Shown: piece after piece, positions 1 to 6,023 of the stretch
Layout of the letters: every line of letters starts with the position of its first letter
Numbering within the stretch: position 1 is the first letter of the stretch
Assembly: GCA_042091225.1 (NCBI GenBank)
Contig: JBELHW010000023.1
Location: 1 to 23,565 of the forward strand
Reading direction: 5' to 3'
Length of the DNA stretch: 23,565 nucleotides
DNA from: JABAYQ01 sp042091225
GTDB lineage: Bacteria; Bacteroidota; Bacteroidia; Flavobacteriales; UBA7312
Made by a program: the position numbers and the translations under genes
Notes under the pieces: generated by a model
The model's database searches: none
Told to the model about the DNA's origin: nothing
What the model saw: the letters and a program-made list of their open reading frames with translations, nothing else

Positions 1-288
1 AGAAGTACAATTAAGTGAATCGATATTTACTAATTGCCATATAACTAGATATTCTTGCTGATTGAGGTCAGAAATAGTGTCGTATATACCTGCATCCCCA
101 CCAATGCAATTTCCATCTTGGTTAAAATAAGCCCATGAGAAGTTTAAACTAGAATCGGATTGATTGGAGCCTAAAATTACTTCGTTTGCATTTTGGTCAA
201 TAAGAATAGATTGTAAAAATTCGCATTCTTGTTGGGCTTTAATTATAGATGATAAGGCTATGAAAAAGCTAAGGATATAAATTTTCAT
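1..288 (-). CDS. Secreted protein of unknown function, N-terminal part (runs off window)
   Basis: A reading frame of 96 codons without a stop runs from an ATG at 288 to the window edge, so the C-terminus is missing. The first 18 residues form a typical signal peptide: a lysine, a hydrophobic stretch (YILSFFIALSSII), then KAQQ, with likely cleavage after Ala18. The mature part that is visible is acidic and polar, with cysteines at about residues 22, 61 and 94, and no motif I recognise. It lies downstream of tsaD on the same strand, 53 bases away. An extracytoplasmic location is well supported. The function is not known from what can be seen. Confidence 0.72.
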   Translation of the reverse strand, partial: MKIYILSFFIALSSIIKAQQECEFLQSILIDQNANEVILGSNQSDSSLNFSWAYFNQDGNCIGGDAGIYDTISDLNQQEYLVIWQLVNIDSLNCTS

Positions 289-341
289 TTTGAATTTATT
301 TAGAATTCGAATTTATGAAAAAACGAATGAAGTAAAAAATA

Positions 342-1370
342 TTAAATTGCCATTCTGGACATCGGTGTTACCGATTGCTCTGAAAATTGCTTGTTTAAAT
401 ATTTATAGTAAGCGGTAATGGCAATCATCCCTGCATTATCAGTACAGTAGGAGAAGGGTGGGATGTATGCAGTAATATTATTGCTTTTTTCTAAATCCAT
501 TAGAGCCTTTCTTAGGCTCGAGTTAGCAGACACACCTCCAGCGATAGCAATTTCTTTTATTCCTGTTTGTTGGCTTGCCTTAACTATTTTTTCTATTAGA
601 ATAGTAACAATAGAATGTTGTATGGAGGCACATAAATCATTAAGATTTTCTTCAATAAAATTGGGTTTTTCTTTTTGTAGCTTTTGAATGGTATATAAAA
701 TACTTGTTTTTAATCCGCTAAAGCTAAAATCAAGTGCTTTAACTTTTGGTTTTCCGAAGCTAAATGCATTTTTATTCCCTAGTTTACCATACTTATCTAT
801 GAGTGGCCCTCCCGGATATGGCAATCCTAATATTTTTGCCGATTTGTCGAATGCTTCGCCTGCAGCATCGTCTATAGTTTCTCCTAACAACTTAAAAGAC
901 AAATGGTCATCTACTCTAACAATTTGTGTGTGACCACCAGAAACTGTAAGGCATAAAAACGGGAATGAAGGATGCTTATTTTCTTTGTTTTTTTCTTTAA
1001 TAAAGTGGGCAATAATATGTCCTTGCATATGATTTACTTCTATAATGGGAATATTTTGTGCTAAGCCAAAAGATTTTGCGAAAGAAACTCCTACTAAAAG
1101 AGAACCCATCAGGCCAGGGCCTCTTGTAAATGCTACTGCATCAATTTCTTCTTTTTTTATAGCTGCGTCTTTAATTGCTTTATCAACAACCGGAATAATA
1201 TTTTGTTGGTGTGCTCTTGATGCTAATTCTGGAACAACACCTCCATATTTTTGGTGTACTTCTTGATTAGCTATAACATTAGAGAGAATATAGCCGTTTT
1301 GAATAATGGCAGCACTTGTGTCGTCACAAGAAGACTCAATCCCTAATATGGTAATCGATTTATTTTTCAT
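342..1370 (-). CDS. tsaD: tRNA N6-adenosine threonylcarbamoyltransferase TsaD
   Basis: TsaD transfers the threonylcarbamoyl group from threonylcarbamoyl-AMP to A37 of ANN-decoding tRNAs, working with TsaB and TsaE in the cytoplasm. The 342-residue protein has the usual family length. Visible family marks are the N-terminal GIESSCDDT (10-18), the metal-binding HMQGH (114-118, HxxGH), SGGHT (144-148), the GEAFDK segment near 171-176, GGVSAN (278-283) and the C-terminal Asp in CTDNAGMIA (Asp311). The start codon lies inside the 3' end of ribBA (11-base overlap), so the two are very likely co-transcribed from the ribBA promoter. All key residues are present, and the gene appears intact. Confidence 0.97.
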   Translation of the reverse strand: MKNKSITILGIESSCDDTSAAIIQNGYILSNVIANQEVHQKYGGVVPELASRAHQQNIIPVVDKAIKDAAIKKEEIDAVAFTRGPGLMGSLLVGVSFAKSFGLAQNIPIIEVNHMQGHIIAHFIKEKNKENKHPSFPFLCLTVSGGHTQIVRVDDHLSFKLLGETIDDAAGEAFDKSAKILGLPYPGGPLIDKYGKLGNKNAFSFGKPKVKALDFSFSGLKTSILYTIQKLQKEKPNFIEENLNDLCASIQHSIVTILIEKIVKASQQTGIKEIAIAGGVSANSSLRKALMDLEKSNNITAYIPPFSYCTDNAGMIAITAYYKYLNKQFSEQSVTPMSRMAI

Positions 1371-2571
1371 TTAACTTGAACAGAGTATGTCCCATTTTAT
1401 CTCTTTTAGTTTTAAGATAAAAGTCGTTGTGTTTATTAGATTTAATTTCGATAGAAATATTTTCTACAACTTCTATTCCGTATCCGATAAGACCTGTTCT
1501 CTTTTGAGGATTATTACTCAATAGTTTAATTTTCTTGAGCCCTAATTTTCTCAAAATTTGAGCACCTACACCATAATCTCTTGAGTCGGCTTTAAATCCT
1601 AATTCTTCGTTGGCTTCCACGGTATCTCTACCTTGTTCTTGGAGTTTGTATGCTTTCAATTTGTTTAATAGCCCTATTCCTCTTCCTTCCTGATTCATAT
1701 ATACAATAACTCCTTTGGATGCTTGTTCAACCATTTTCATTGCTTCTTCTAACTGATGGCCACAATCGCACCTACATGAACCGAAAATATCTCCTGTTAT
1801 ACATGAAGAGTGTACTCTAACCATTACCGCTTCGTCAGGAGTCCATTCTCCTTTTACTAAAGCAAGGTGGATTTGATCGTTTGTTAGCTGTCGGAATGCA
1901 TGTAATTCGAAATCGCCAATATCCGTTGGTAGTTTAACATCAACTTCTTTTTTAATTAGAGATTCGTTCTGAATTCGATACTCAATCAAATCTTTGATGG
2001 TAACAATTTTGAGTTGGTGTTTTTTTGCTATTTCTATTAGCTCTGGCATTCTGGCCATTGAGCCATTATCGTTCATAATTTCAACGATAACACCTGCTGG
2101 AGATAATCCTGCCAATCGAGCAAAATCAATTGCAGCTTCTGTGTGTCCTGCTCTTCTTAATACTCCTCCTTTTCTAGCTTTTAATGGAAATATATGGCCT
2201 GGTTTTCCTAATAAGTTAGGGTCAATATTGGGGTCAACTAAAGCTTTAATTGTTTTCGATCTGTCGCTAGCAGAAATACCAGTAGTACAACCGTTACCTA
2301 TAAGATCTACAGAAACTGTAAAAGGAGTTTCATACTCGGCAGTATTTTTACCAACCATTAGTTCTAGACCAAGCTCTTCGCATCGATCTTCAATAATTGG
2401 CGCGCAAATTAGTCCTCTACCATGGGTAGCCATAAAATTTATCATTTCAGGCGTAACCATGTCGGCAGCAGCCAAAAAATCACCTTCATTCTCACGATCT
2501 TCGTCGTCAACAACAATGATGATTTTTCCTAGCCTAATGTCCTCAATAGCTTCTTCAATAGTATTTAGCAT
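1360..2571 (-). CDS. ribBA: Bifunctional RibBA: DHBP synthase / GTP cyclohydrolase II
   Basis: A fused enzyme that makes both riboflavin precursors: the N-terminal half converts ribulose 5-phosphate to 3,4-dihydroxy-2-butanone 4-phosphate, and the C-terminal half opens GTP. Residues 1-200 are RibB-like, with the acidic metal-binding loop DDEDRENEGD (22-31) and HTEAAIDF (143-150). Residues about 205-398 are RibA-like, with zinc ligands Cys257, Cys268 and Cys270 in the CITGDIFGSCRCDCGHQ region (the spacing of 11 and 2 is as in the family), NQEGRGIGL (293-301) and RDYGVGAQIL (331-340). Both active sites look complete, so this is unlike RibBA homologues in which one half has decayed. The 403-residue length is normal. 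A TAnnTTTG box lies 17 bases upstream of the ATG. Confidence 0.97.
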   Translation of the reverse strand: MLNTIEEAIEDIRLGKIIIVVDDEDRENEGDFLAAADMVTPEMINFMATHGRGLICAPIIEDRCEELGLELMVGKNTAEYETPFTVSVDLIGNGCTTGISASDRSKTIKALVDPNIDPNLLGKPGHIFPLKARKGGVLRRAGHTEAAIDFARLAGLSPAGVIVEIMNDNGSMARMPELIEIAKKHQLKIVTIKDLIEYRIQNESLIKKEVDVKLPTDIGDFELHAFRQLTNDQIHLALVKGEWTPDEAVMVRVHSSCITGDIFGSCRCDCGHQLEEAMKMVEQASKGVIVYMNQEGRGIGLLNKLKAYKLQEQGRDTVEANEELGFKADSRDYGVGAQILRKLGLKKIKLLSNNPQKRTGLIGYGIEVVENISIEIKSNKHNDFYLKTKRDKMGHTLFKLNEK

Positions 2572-2587
2572 CCCGTAAATTTTGGTG

Positions 2588-2595
2588 CAAAGATA
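2588..2595 (-). promoter_or_regulatory. Bacteroidota-type -7 promoter box for ribBA-tsaD
   Basis: On the minus strand the sequence TATCTTTG matches the Bacteroidota sigma-ABfr -7 consensus TAnnTTTG exactly. It lies 16 bases from the ribBA ATG. No clear TTG is seen at the -33 position, so the call rests on the -7 box and its placement. Confidence 0.6.
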
Positions 2596-2626
2596 AACTA
2601 TTTAAAAAGTTTATTGGAGCTAAAAA

Positions 2627-3070
2627 TTAATCTAATTTTCTTGTCCAAACAGATGTTCTACCAAAAATTGGAAGACCGACATATCCTCTTAAATCGAGTG
2701 TGTTTTCTCCCTGAAGGGTAATGGTGCCACTATAAGTTTTTCCACTTTTAGGGTCGTAAATTTCTCCATCGTCCCAAACTTTACCTTCACTTAAATTAAA
2801 ACCATACATTATATCTAAGCCCATTCTTGGTCTGGATTGTAATTTCTCATCTGGGTTAAGATTGTCTACTTTAGGGTTTCCATTTTCGTCGTTGGGAATT
2901 TCCATCCAGATAATTTTTCCGCTGTAAGCATCATTTGCTTTATAAATTTCTATAACAGCATCTTTCTCTTGGTTGTACCAATTGCCAACAATAGCATCCG
3001 ATTTAGTTTGTTGAGCAAAAGAAAAAAGACCAATACATAAAGTTAAAATGGTAAGGTTAATTTGTTTCAT
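2627..3070 (-). CDS. Secreted DUF2147 family protein
   Basis: A 147-residue exported protein of the DUF2147 family, which is common in Bacteroidota and Proteobacteria; its biochemical role is not established. A signal peptide is clear: MKQINLTILTLCIGLFSFAQ, with cleavage expected after the alanine near residue 19. The mature part shows the family pattern: IVGNWYNQEKDAVIEIYK (28-45) at the start, a central WMEIPND...NPDEKLQSRPRMGLDIM region, WDDGEIYDP followed by GKTYSGTITL, and a closing LDLRGYVGLPIFGRTSVWTR. Length is typical. The gene sits 55 bases upstream of ribBA on the same strand, but ribBA has its own promoter-like box, so co-transcription is uncertain. No cysteine follows the signal peptide, so it is not a lipoprotein. 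Confidence 0.88.
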   Translation of the reverse strand: MKQINLTILTLCIGLFSFAQQTKSDAIVGNWYNQEKDAVIEIYKANDAYSGKIIWMEIPNDENGNPKVDNLNPDEKLQSRPRMGLDIMYGFNLSEGKVWDDGEIYDPKSGKTYSGTITLQGENTLDLRGYVGLPIFGRTSVWTRKLD

Positions 3071-3126
3071 AATAATAAATATTTGTTTAGTACAATATTA
3101 AAGATAATTTTTGGAAGTTGTATCCA

Positions 3127-3163
3127 TAAAAAAAAGCTGCCCGAGTACTTCTACTCGGGCAGC
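3127..3163 (-). terminator. Strong Rho-independent terminator
   Basis: A perfect 12-bp inverted repeat (GCTGCCCGAGTA, 3136-3147; TACTCGGGCAGC, 3152-3163) with a 4-base loop. On the minus strand it is followed directly by nine T. On the plus strand no T-run follows, so it acts on leftward transcription, either from the DUF4442 gene or from the candidate small RNA. Confidence 0.92.
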
Positions 3164-3209
3164 CCCTTAAAGCCATGAAAAAACTTACTTCCCTCTCCCT
3201 AATGGGAAT
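3127..3209 (-). ncRNA. Candidate small non-coding RNA (about 80 nt)
   Basis: The minus strand has a TAAATTTG -7 box (3212-3219), then about 50 bases rich in purine runs with a small TCCC-ATTA-GGGA hairpin near the start. A perfect 12-bp GC-rich terminator stem and a run of nine T follow. Promoter, short body and terminator lie between two protein genes (DUF4442 upstream, DUF2147 downstream), and no convincing reading frame exists on the minus strand. From memory the arrangement resembles the Flavo-1 RNA motif of Flavobacteria, but I could not compare it with the covariance model. It could instead be only the terminator of the DUF4442 gene. The 5' end is inferred. Confidence 0.45.
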
Positions 3210-3211
3210 TA

Positions 3212-3219
3212 CAAATTTA
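3212..3219 (-). promoter_or_regulatory. -7 promoter box upstream of candidate small RNA
   Basis: TAAATTTG on the minus strand is an exact TAnnTTTG match. It lies downstream of the stop of the DUF4442 gene and points at the terminator hairpin about 50 bases away. No good -33 TTG is visible at 19 bases. Confidence 0.4.
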
Positions 3220-3270
3220 TATAAATATTTCTTATTATTCTAAGTTTTTACTTAAAAAAAATAATAAAAA

Positions 3271-3774
3271 TTATAAGTGACTGATATCAAATTCATTAGA
3301 GTTTCTGATATACACTAGTATTTCTGTCTCTGCGTATGGTTCTCCTTTTTTATCGTAAGCTGTAACGATATGGCTTACTTCATATTTATAATTTTCTTTC
3401 AAATGATTGATAGCATTGCTTATGTCTTTATCATCTATTTTAAAATTGATAAACAAATCTGTTTTAGCAGGTTTTAAATAATTTATTTTAGCACTTTTTA
3501 CCCATACTTCCATAGGGATATTGAGCATAGAGAATGCTTGCCAATACATAATTGCAAAAAATGGATCGAAAGCGCTAAATATTGTACCACCAAAAATAGA
3601 TTTCTGAATGTTTTTATTCATCCATGAATATTTGATTTTTAAATCTACTTGAGTAAAGGAGCTATTTACTTTAGTAATTCTTATGCGATTAAAAAATAAT
3701 GGAGGAAAAAAATTCAAGAAAAAAGCAATGGTTTTTGAAGAATATTTTTCTTTAACAGGTTTTATTTTTTTCAT
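3271..3774 (-). CDS. DUF4442 / PaaI-like hotdog-fold protein
   Basis: A 167-residue protein of the DUF4442 group in the hotdog thioesterase superfamily. The best sign is the central IFGGTIFSAFDPFFAIMYW (60-78), the family's 'GG-xx-A-DP' helix region, followed by VWVKSAKINYLKPAKTDL (90-107), a typical hotdog strand segment. It may act on acyl-CoA or bind acyl chains; the substrate cannot be read from the sequence. I chose the ATG at 3774 (MKKIKPVKEK). The frame stays open for 46 more codons, but that stretch would run into surE on the other strand and lacks family character. A TAATTTTG box sits 8 bases upstream of the chosen ATG, which also supports the shorter start. Confidence 0.82.
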   Translation of the reverse strand: MKKIKPVKEKYSSKTIAFFLNFFPPLFFNRIRITKVNSSFTQVDLKIKYSWMNKNIQKSIFGGTIFSAFDPFFAIMYWQAFSMLNIPMEVWVKSAKINYLKPAKTDLFINFKIDDKDISNAINHLKENYKYEVSHIVTAYDKKGEPYAETEILVYIRNSNEFDISHL

Positions 3775-3782
3775 ACTAAATG

Positions 3783-3790
3783 CAAAATTA
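3783..3790 (-). promoter_or_regulatory. -7 promoter box for the DUF4442 gene
   Basis: TAATTTTG on the minus strand fits TAnnTTTG and ends 8 bases before the chosen ATG. Transcription would start almost at the ATG, giving a very short leader. Confidence 0.4.
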
Positions 3791-3813
3791 ATAAGTTCAA
3801 TCGATTGTTTTAA

Positions 3814-3821
3814 TAAATTTG
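3814..3821 (+). promoter_or_regulatory. -7 promoter box for the surE-lpxB-comEC operon
   Basis: TAAATTTG matches TAnnTTTG and ends 17 bases before the surE ATG, in the 64-base divergent gap. A -33 TTG at the ideal spacing is not seen. Confidence 0.5.
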
Positions 3822-3838
3822 TATAAAATAATAGAAAA

Positions 3839-4597
3839 ATGTCTAGACCACTCATACTTGTCACCAACGATGATGGTGTTAATTCTAAAGGAATTACTAC
3901 CCTTATCGACATTGCCCAACAATTTGGAGATGTGTTTGTAGTTGCTCCTGATAGTCCTCAGTCTGGTAAAAGCCATGCTATCACTTTAGAAAAGCCCATT
4001 GGATGTGTGTTAATTTCTGCGTCGGAATCGCTTACTAAATATTCGTGTAGCGGAACTCCTGTAGATTGTGTTAAACTTGCTTTAAATCAGTTAATGGATA
4101 AAAAACCAGATTTAATTCTTTCGGGTATTAATCACGGATCTAATTCGTCTATTAACGTAATATATTCTGGTACTATGGCAGCTGCTATAGAGGGTTATAT
4201 GGACCAGATTTCTTCCATCGGTTTTTCTTTATTGGACCATGCTGATGATGCCGATTTTAGTGCTTGTGTTACACATCTTCCTAAAATTATTGATCGGGTT
4301 CTTAACAACAGTCAAATAATGTGTTTGAATATTAATATTCCTAAACAAGAGTCGGATCAGATAAAGGGATATAAACTGTGTCGCCAATCTGATTCGAATT
4401 GGCAAGAAGAATTTATAGCTGTTGAAAACCAAAAAGATGAACAATCGTATTGGATTAGAGGCACATTTATAAATAAAGACTACGGAAAAGATACTGATGA
4501 ATGGGCATTACAAAACGGATATATATCTATTGTTCCGGTTCAATATAACTTTACCTGTTTTGAAACATTAAATAAGTTTAAAAATATTGTGTTATGA
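3839..4597 (+). CDS. surE: 5'/3'-nucleotidase SurE
   Basis: SurE is a metal-dependent nucleoside monophosphate phosphatase that also acts on short polyphosphate and 3'-nucleotides in other bacteria. The 252-residue protein has the family length. Metal ligands are visible in order: Asp11 and Asp12 in TNDDG (9-13), Ser42 in SPQSGKSHAI (39-48) and Asn98 in SGINHGSN (95-102); YSGTMAAAIEGY (109-120) is also canonical. It is the first gene of a tight operon. Its TGA stop overlaps the ATG of the next gene as ATGA. surE next to lpxB is a recurring Bacteroidota arrangement. Confidence 0.96.
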   Translation: MSRPLILVTNDDGVNSKGITTLIDIAQQFGDVFVVAPDSPQSGKSHAITLEKPIGCVLISASESLTKYSCSGTPVDCVKLALNQLMDKKPDLILSGINHGSNSSINVIYSGTMAAAIEGYMDQISSIGFSLLDHADDADFSACVTHLPKIIDRVLNNSQIMCLNINIPKQESDQIKGYKLCRQSDSNWQEEFIAVENQKDEQSYWIRGTFINKDYGKDTDEWALQNGYISIVPVQYNFTCFETLNKFKNIVL

Positions 4598-4881
4598 TAC
4601 GAAGTAAATATTTTTGGAGAGGTGCAGTTTTAGGATTAATTTTTCCATTATTAGCATATTCTGTTTATTCCATAATTATTTTGGAAAGCGATGTTGTTTC
4701 AACCTTCGTTCAACTTAAAGTTCTTGACGTCCATACCCATGTTTTAAGCCTTTGTACTTTAGTTAATTTAGCTCCTTTTTTTCTTTTTCTTAATAAGATG
4801 AGGTACGAGCCCGCCCAAGGAATAATGTTTACTACATTTTTAATTGTTATAGTTGTTTACATAATTAATTTTTTATTTTGA
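4594..4881 (+). CDS. Small three-helix membrane protein of unknown function
   Basis: A 95-residue hydrophobic protein with three likely membrane helices, at about residues 9-29 (AVLGLIFPLLAYSVYSIIIL), 48-66 (HVLSLCTLVNLAPFFLFLN) and 75-94 (QGIMFTTFLIVIVVYIINFL). It has no motif I recognise. It is locked between surE and lpxB: its ATG overlaps the surE stop (ATGA) and its TGA overlaps the TTG start of lpxB (TTGA). Such double overlap argues strongly that it is translated and coupled to both neighbours. A role in lipid A or envelope assembly would be guilt by association only. Confidence 0.85.
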   Translation: MIRSKYFWRGAVLGLIFPLLAYSVYSIIILESDVVSTFVQLKVLDVHTHVLSLCTLVNLAPFFLFLNKMRYEPAQGIMFTTFLIVIVVYIINFLF

Positions 4882-5960
4882 AAAAATATTATTTCATAAG
4901 TGGAGAAGCCTCTGGAGATTTACATGGTTCTAAAGTAATTTCTCACCTTAATAAGTTAGAGGTCAACAGTACTTTTAGAGGTTTTGGCGGAGATAAAATG
5001 GCCCAAGAGGGAATGGAGCTTGTTAAGCACTATAAAGATTTAGCCTTTATGGGTTTTTATGAAGTGTTGAAAAACATCAATACTATTCGTAAAAATTTCA
5101 CTTTAGTAAAAGACGATATTCTTCTTTATAAGCCCGATACTATTGTTTTAATTGACTATCCTGGTTTTAATATGGAAATGGCAAAGTTTGCTAAAAAAAA
5201 CTCTATTAAAGTAGTCTATTATGTAACCCCTCAGGTTTGGGCATGGAAAAAAGATAGAGTTAAAGCTTTAAAAAAATACGTTGATCTACTGATTCCAATT
5301 CTTCCTTTTGAAAAAGATTTTTTCGATAAAAATGGTTTGCAATCTGTTTTCTATGGACATCCTTTGATGGACGAATTGTTGCACAAAAAAGAAAGAAAGT
5401 TAGAATTCGAAAAGCCAGTTATTGCCTTATTACCTGGAAGTAGAAAACAAGAAATTAAAAAGATGTTGCCCGTTATGCTTGAGGTTTGTAAGCATTTTAG
5501 CCAATATCAATTTGTTATTGCAGGAGCTCCATCTATCGATTTGGAGTTTTACAGGTCCTTATCAACCGATTCTTCAATTCCTATTTCAAAAGATAAAACA
5601 TACGATGTGTTGCTCGGGGCCAAAGCAGCTTTAATTACTTCAGGTACAGCGACACTAGAAGCTGCAATTTTAAAAGTACCTCAAGTAGTTTGCTATAAAA
5701 CTTCTTTTTTGTCTTACTTTTTAGCAAGGTTGTTAGTTAAGGTGAAGTTTATTTCATTAGTAAACCTTATTGCAGATAAAAATGTAATAACTGAGCTCAT
5801 TCAAAACGACTGCAATAAAAATAGACTTATTTTTGAGCTAAAAGCTGTTCTGAAAAAAGAAAATAAATTGAAAATTATTGATCAATATAAAAAGGTGATA
5901 AGTAAACTTGGAGACCAAAACTCCTGCTTTAAAGTAGCCAATGCTATAAGTAAACTTTAA
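4878..5960 (+). CDS. lpxB: Lipid-A-disaccharide synthase LpxB
   Basis: LpxB joins UDP-2,3-diacylglucosamine and lipid X to give lipid A disaccharide 1-phosphate at the inner face of the cytoplasmic membrane (glycosyltransferase family 19). The 360-residue protein shows SGEASGDLHG (8-17), GFGGDKM (35-41), LIDYPGFN (91-98, with the conserved Asp93), TPQVWAWKKDR (117-127), YGHPL (159-163) and LLPGSRKQEI (184-193). The start is TTG: family homology begins at residue 3, and the nearest in-frame ATG (codon 41) would delete the N-terminal Rossmann core. The TTG overlaps the stop of the upstream gene, which suggests translational coupling. Confidence 0.97.
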   Translation: MKKYYFISGEASGDLHGSKVISHLNKLEVNSTFRGFGGDKMAQEGMELVKHYKDLAFMGFYEVLKNINTIRKNFTLVKDDILLYKPDTIVLIDYPGFNMEMAKFAKKNSIKVVYYVTPQVWAWKKDRVKALKKYVDLLIPILPFEKDFFDKNGLQSVFYGHPLMDELLHKKERKLEFEKPVIALLPGSRKQEIKKMLPVMLEVCKHFSQYQFVIAGAPSIDLEFYRSLSTDSSIPISKDKTYDVLLGAKAALITSGTATLEAAILKVPQVVCYKTSFLSYFLARLLVKVKFISLVNLIADKNVITELIQNDCNKNRLIFELKAVLKKENKLKIIDQYKKVISKLGDQNSCFKVANAISKL

Positions 5961-5981
5961 TTTTTTTACTTTTATAATGCC

Positions 5982-6023
5982 ATGAAAATTAACTAGAAAT
6001 CTGTTCCATTACTACAGCTTGTT
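5982..6023 (+). other. Broken 5' end of comEC: in-frame ATG followed by TAG
   Basis: An ATG at 5982, 22 bases after lpxB, opens the comEC frame as M-K-I-N-stop-K-S-V-P-L-L-Q-L-V and then joins the downstream ATG at 6024 in phase. The residues after the stop (VPLLQLVMPFILGV) look like the usual ComEC N-terminus of Bacteroidota, where an aromatic residue before 'P-L-L-R/Q-L' is common. The TAG at 5994-5996 is one base from TGG (Trp). I read this as the original start plus a nonsense codon. It could be a sequence error or a real mutation. Confidence 0.7.

Noticed and set aside
1994..2578. Long plus-strand open frame opposite ribBA (194 codons)
   Set aside because: It lies entirely antisense to an intact, motif-rich ribBA and its translation has no family character. 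It arises from codon bias on the other strand.
3175..3243. Plus-strand 22-codon frame MKKLTSLSLMGITNLYKYFL(LF)
   Set aside because: It looks like a leader peptide, but no plus-strand gene follows for it to control. The terminator and promoter box at this place point to minus-strand transcription.
3775..3912. N-terminal extension of the DUF4442 frame
   Set aside because: The extra 46 codons overlap surE on the other strand, cross the divergent promoter region and do not resemble the family.
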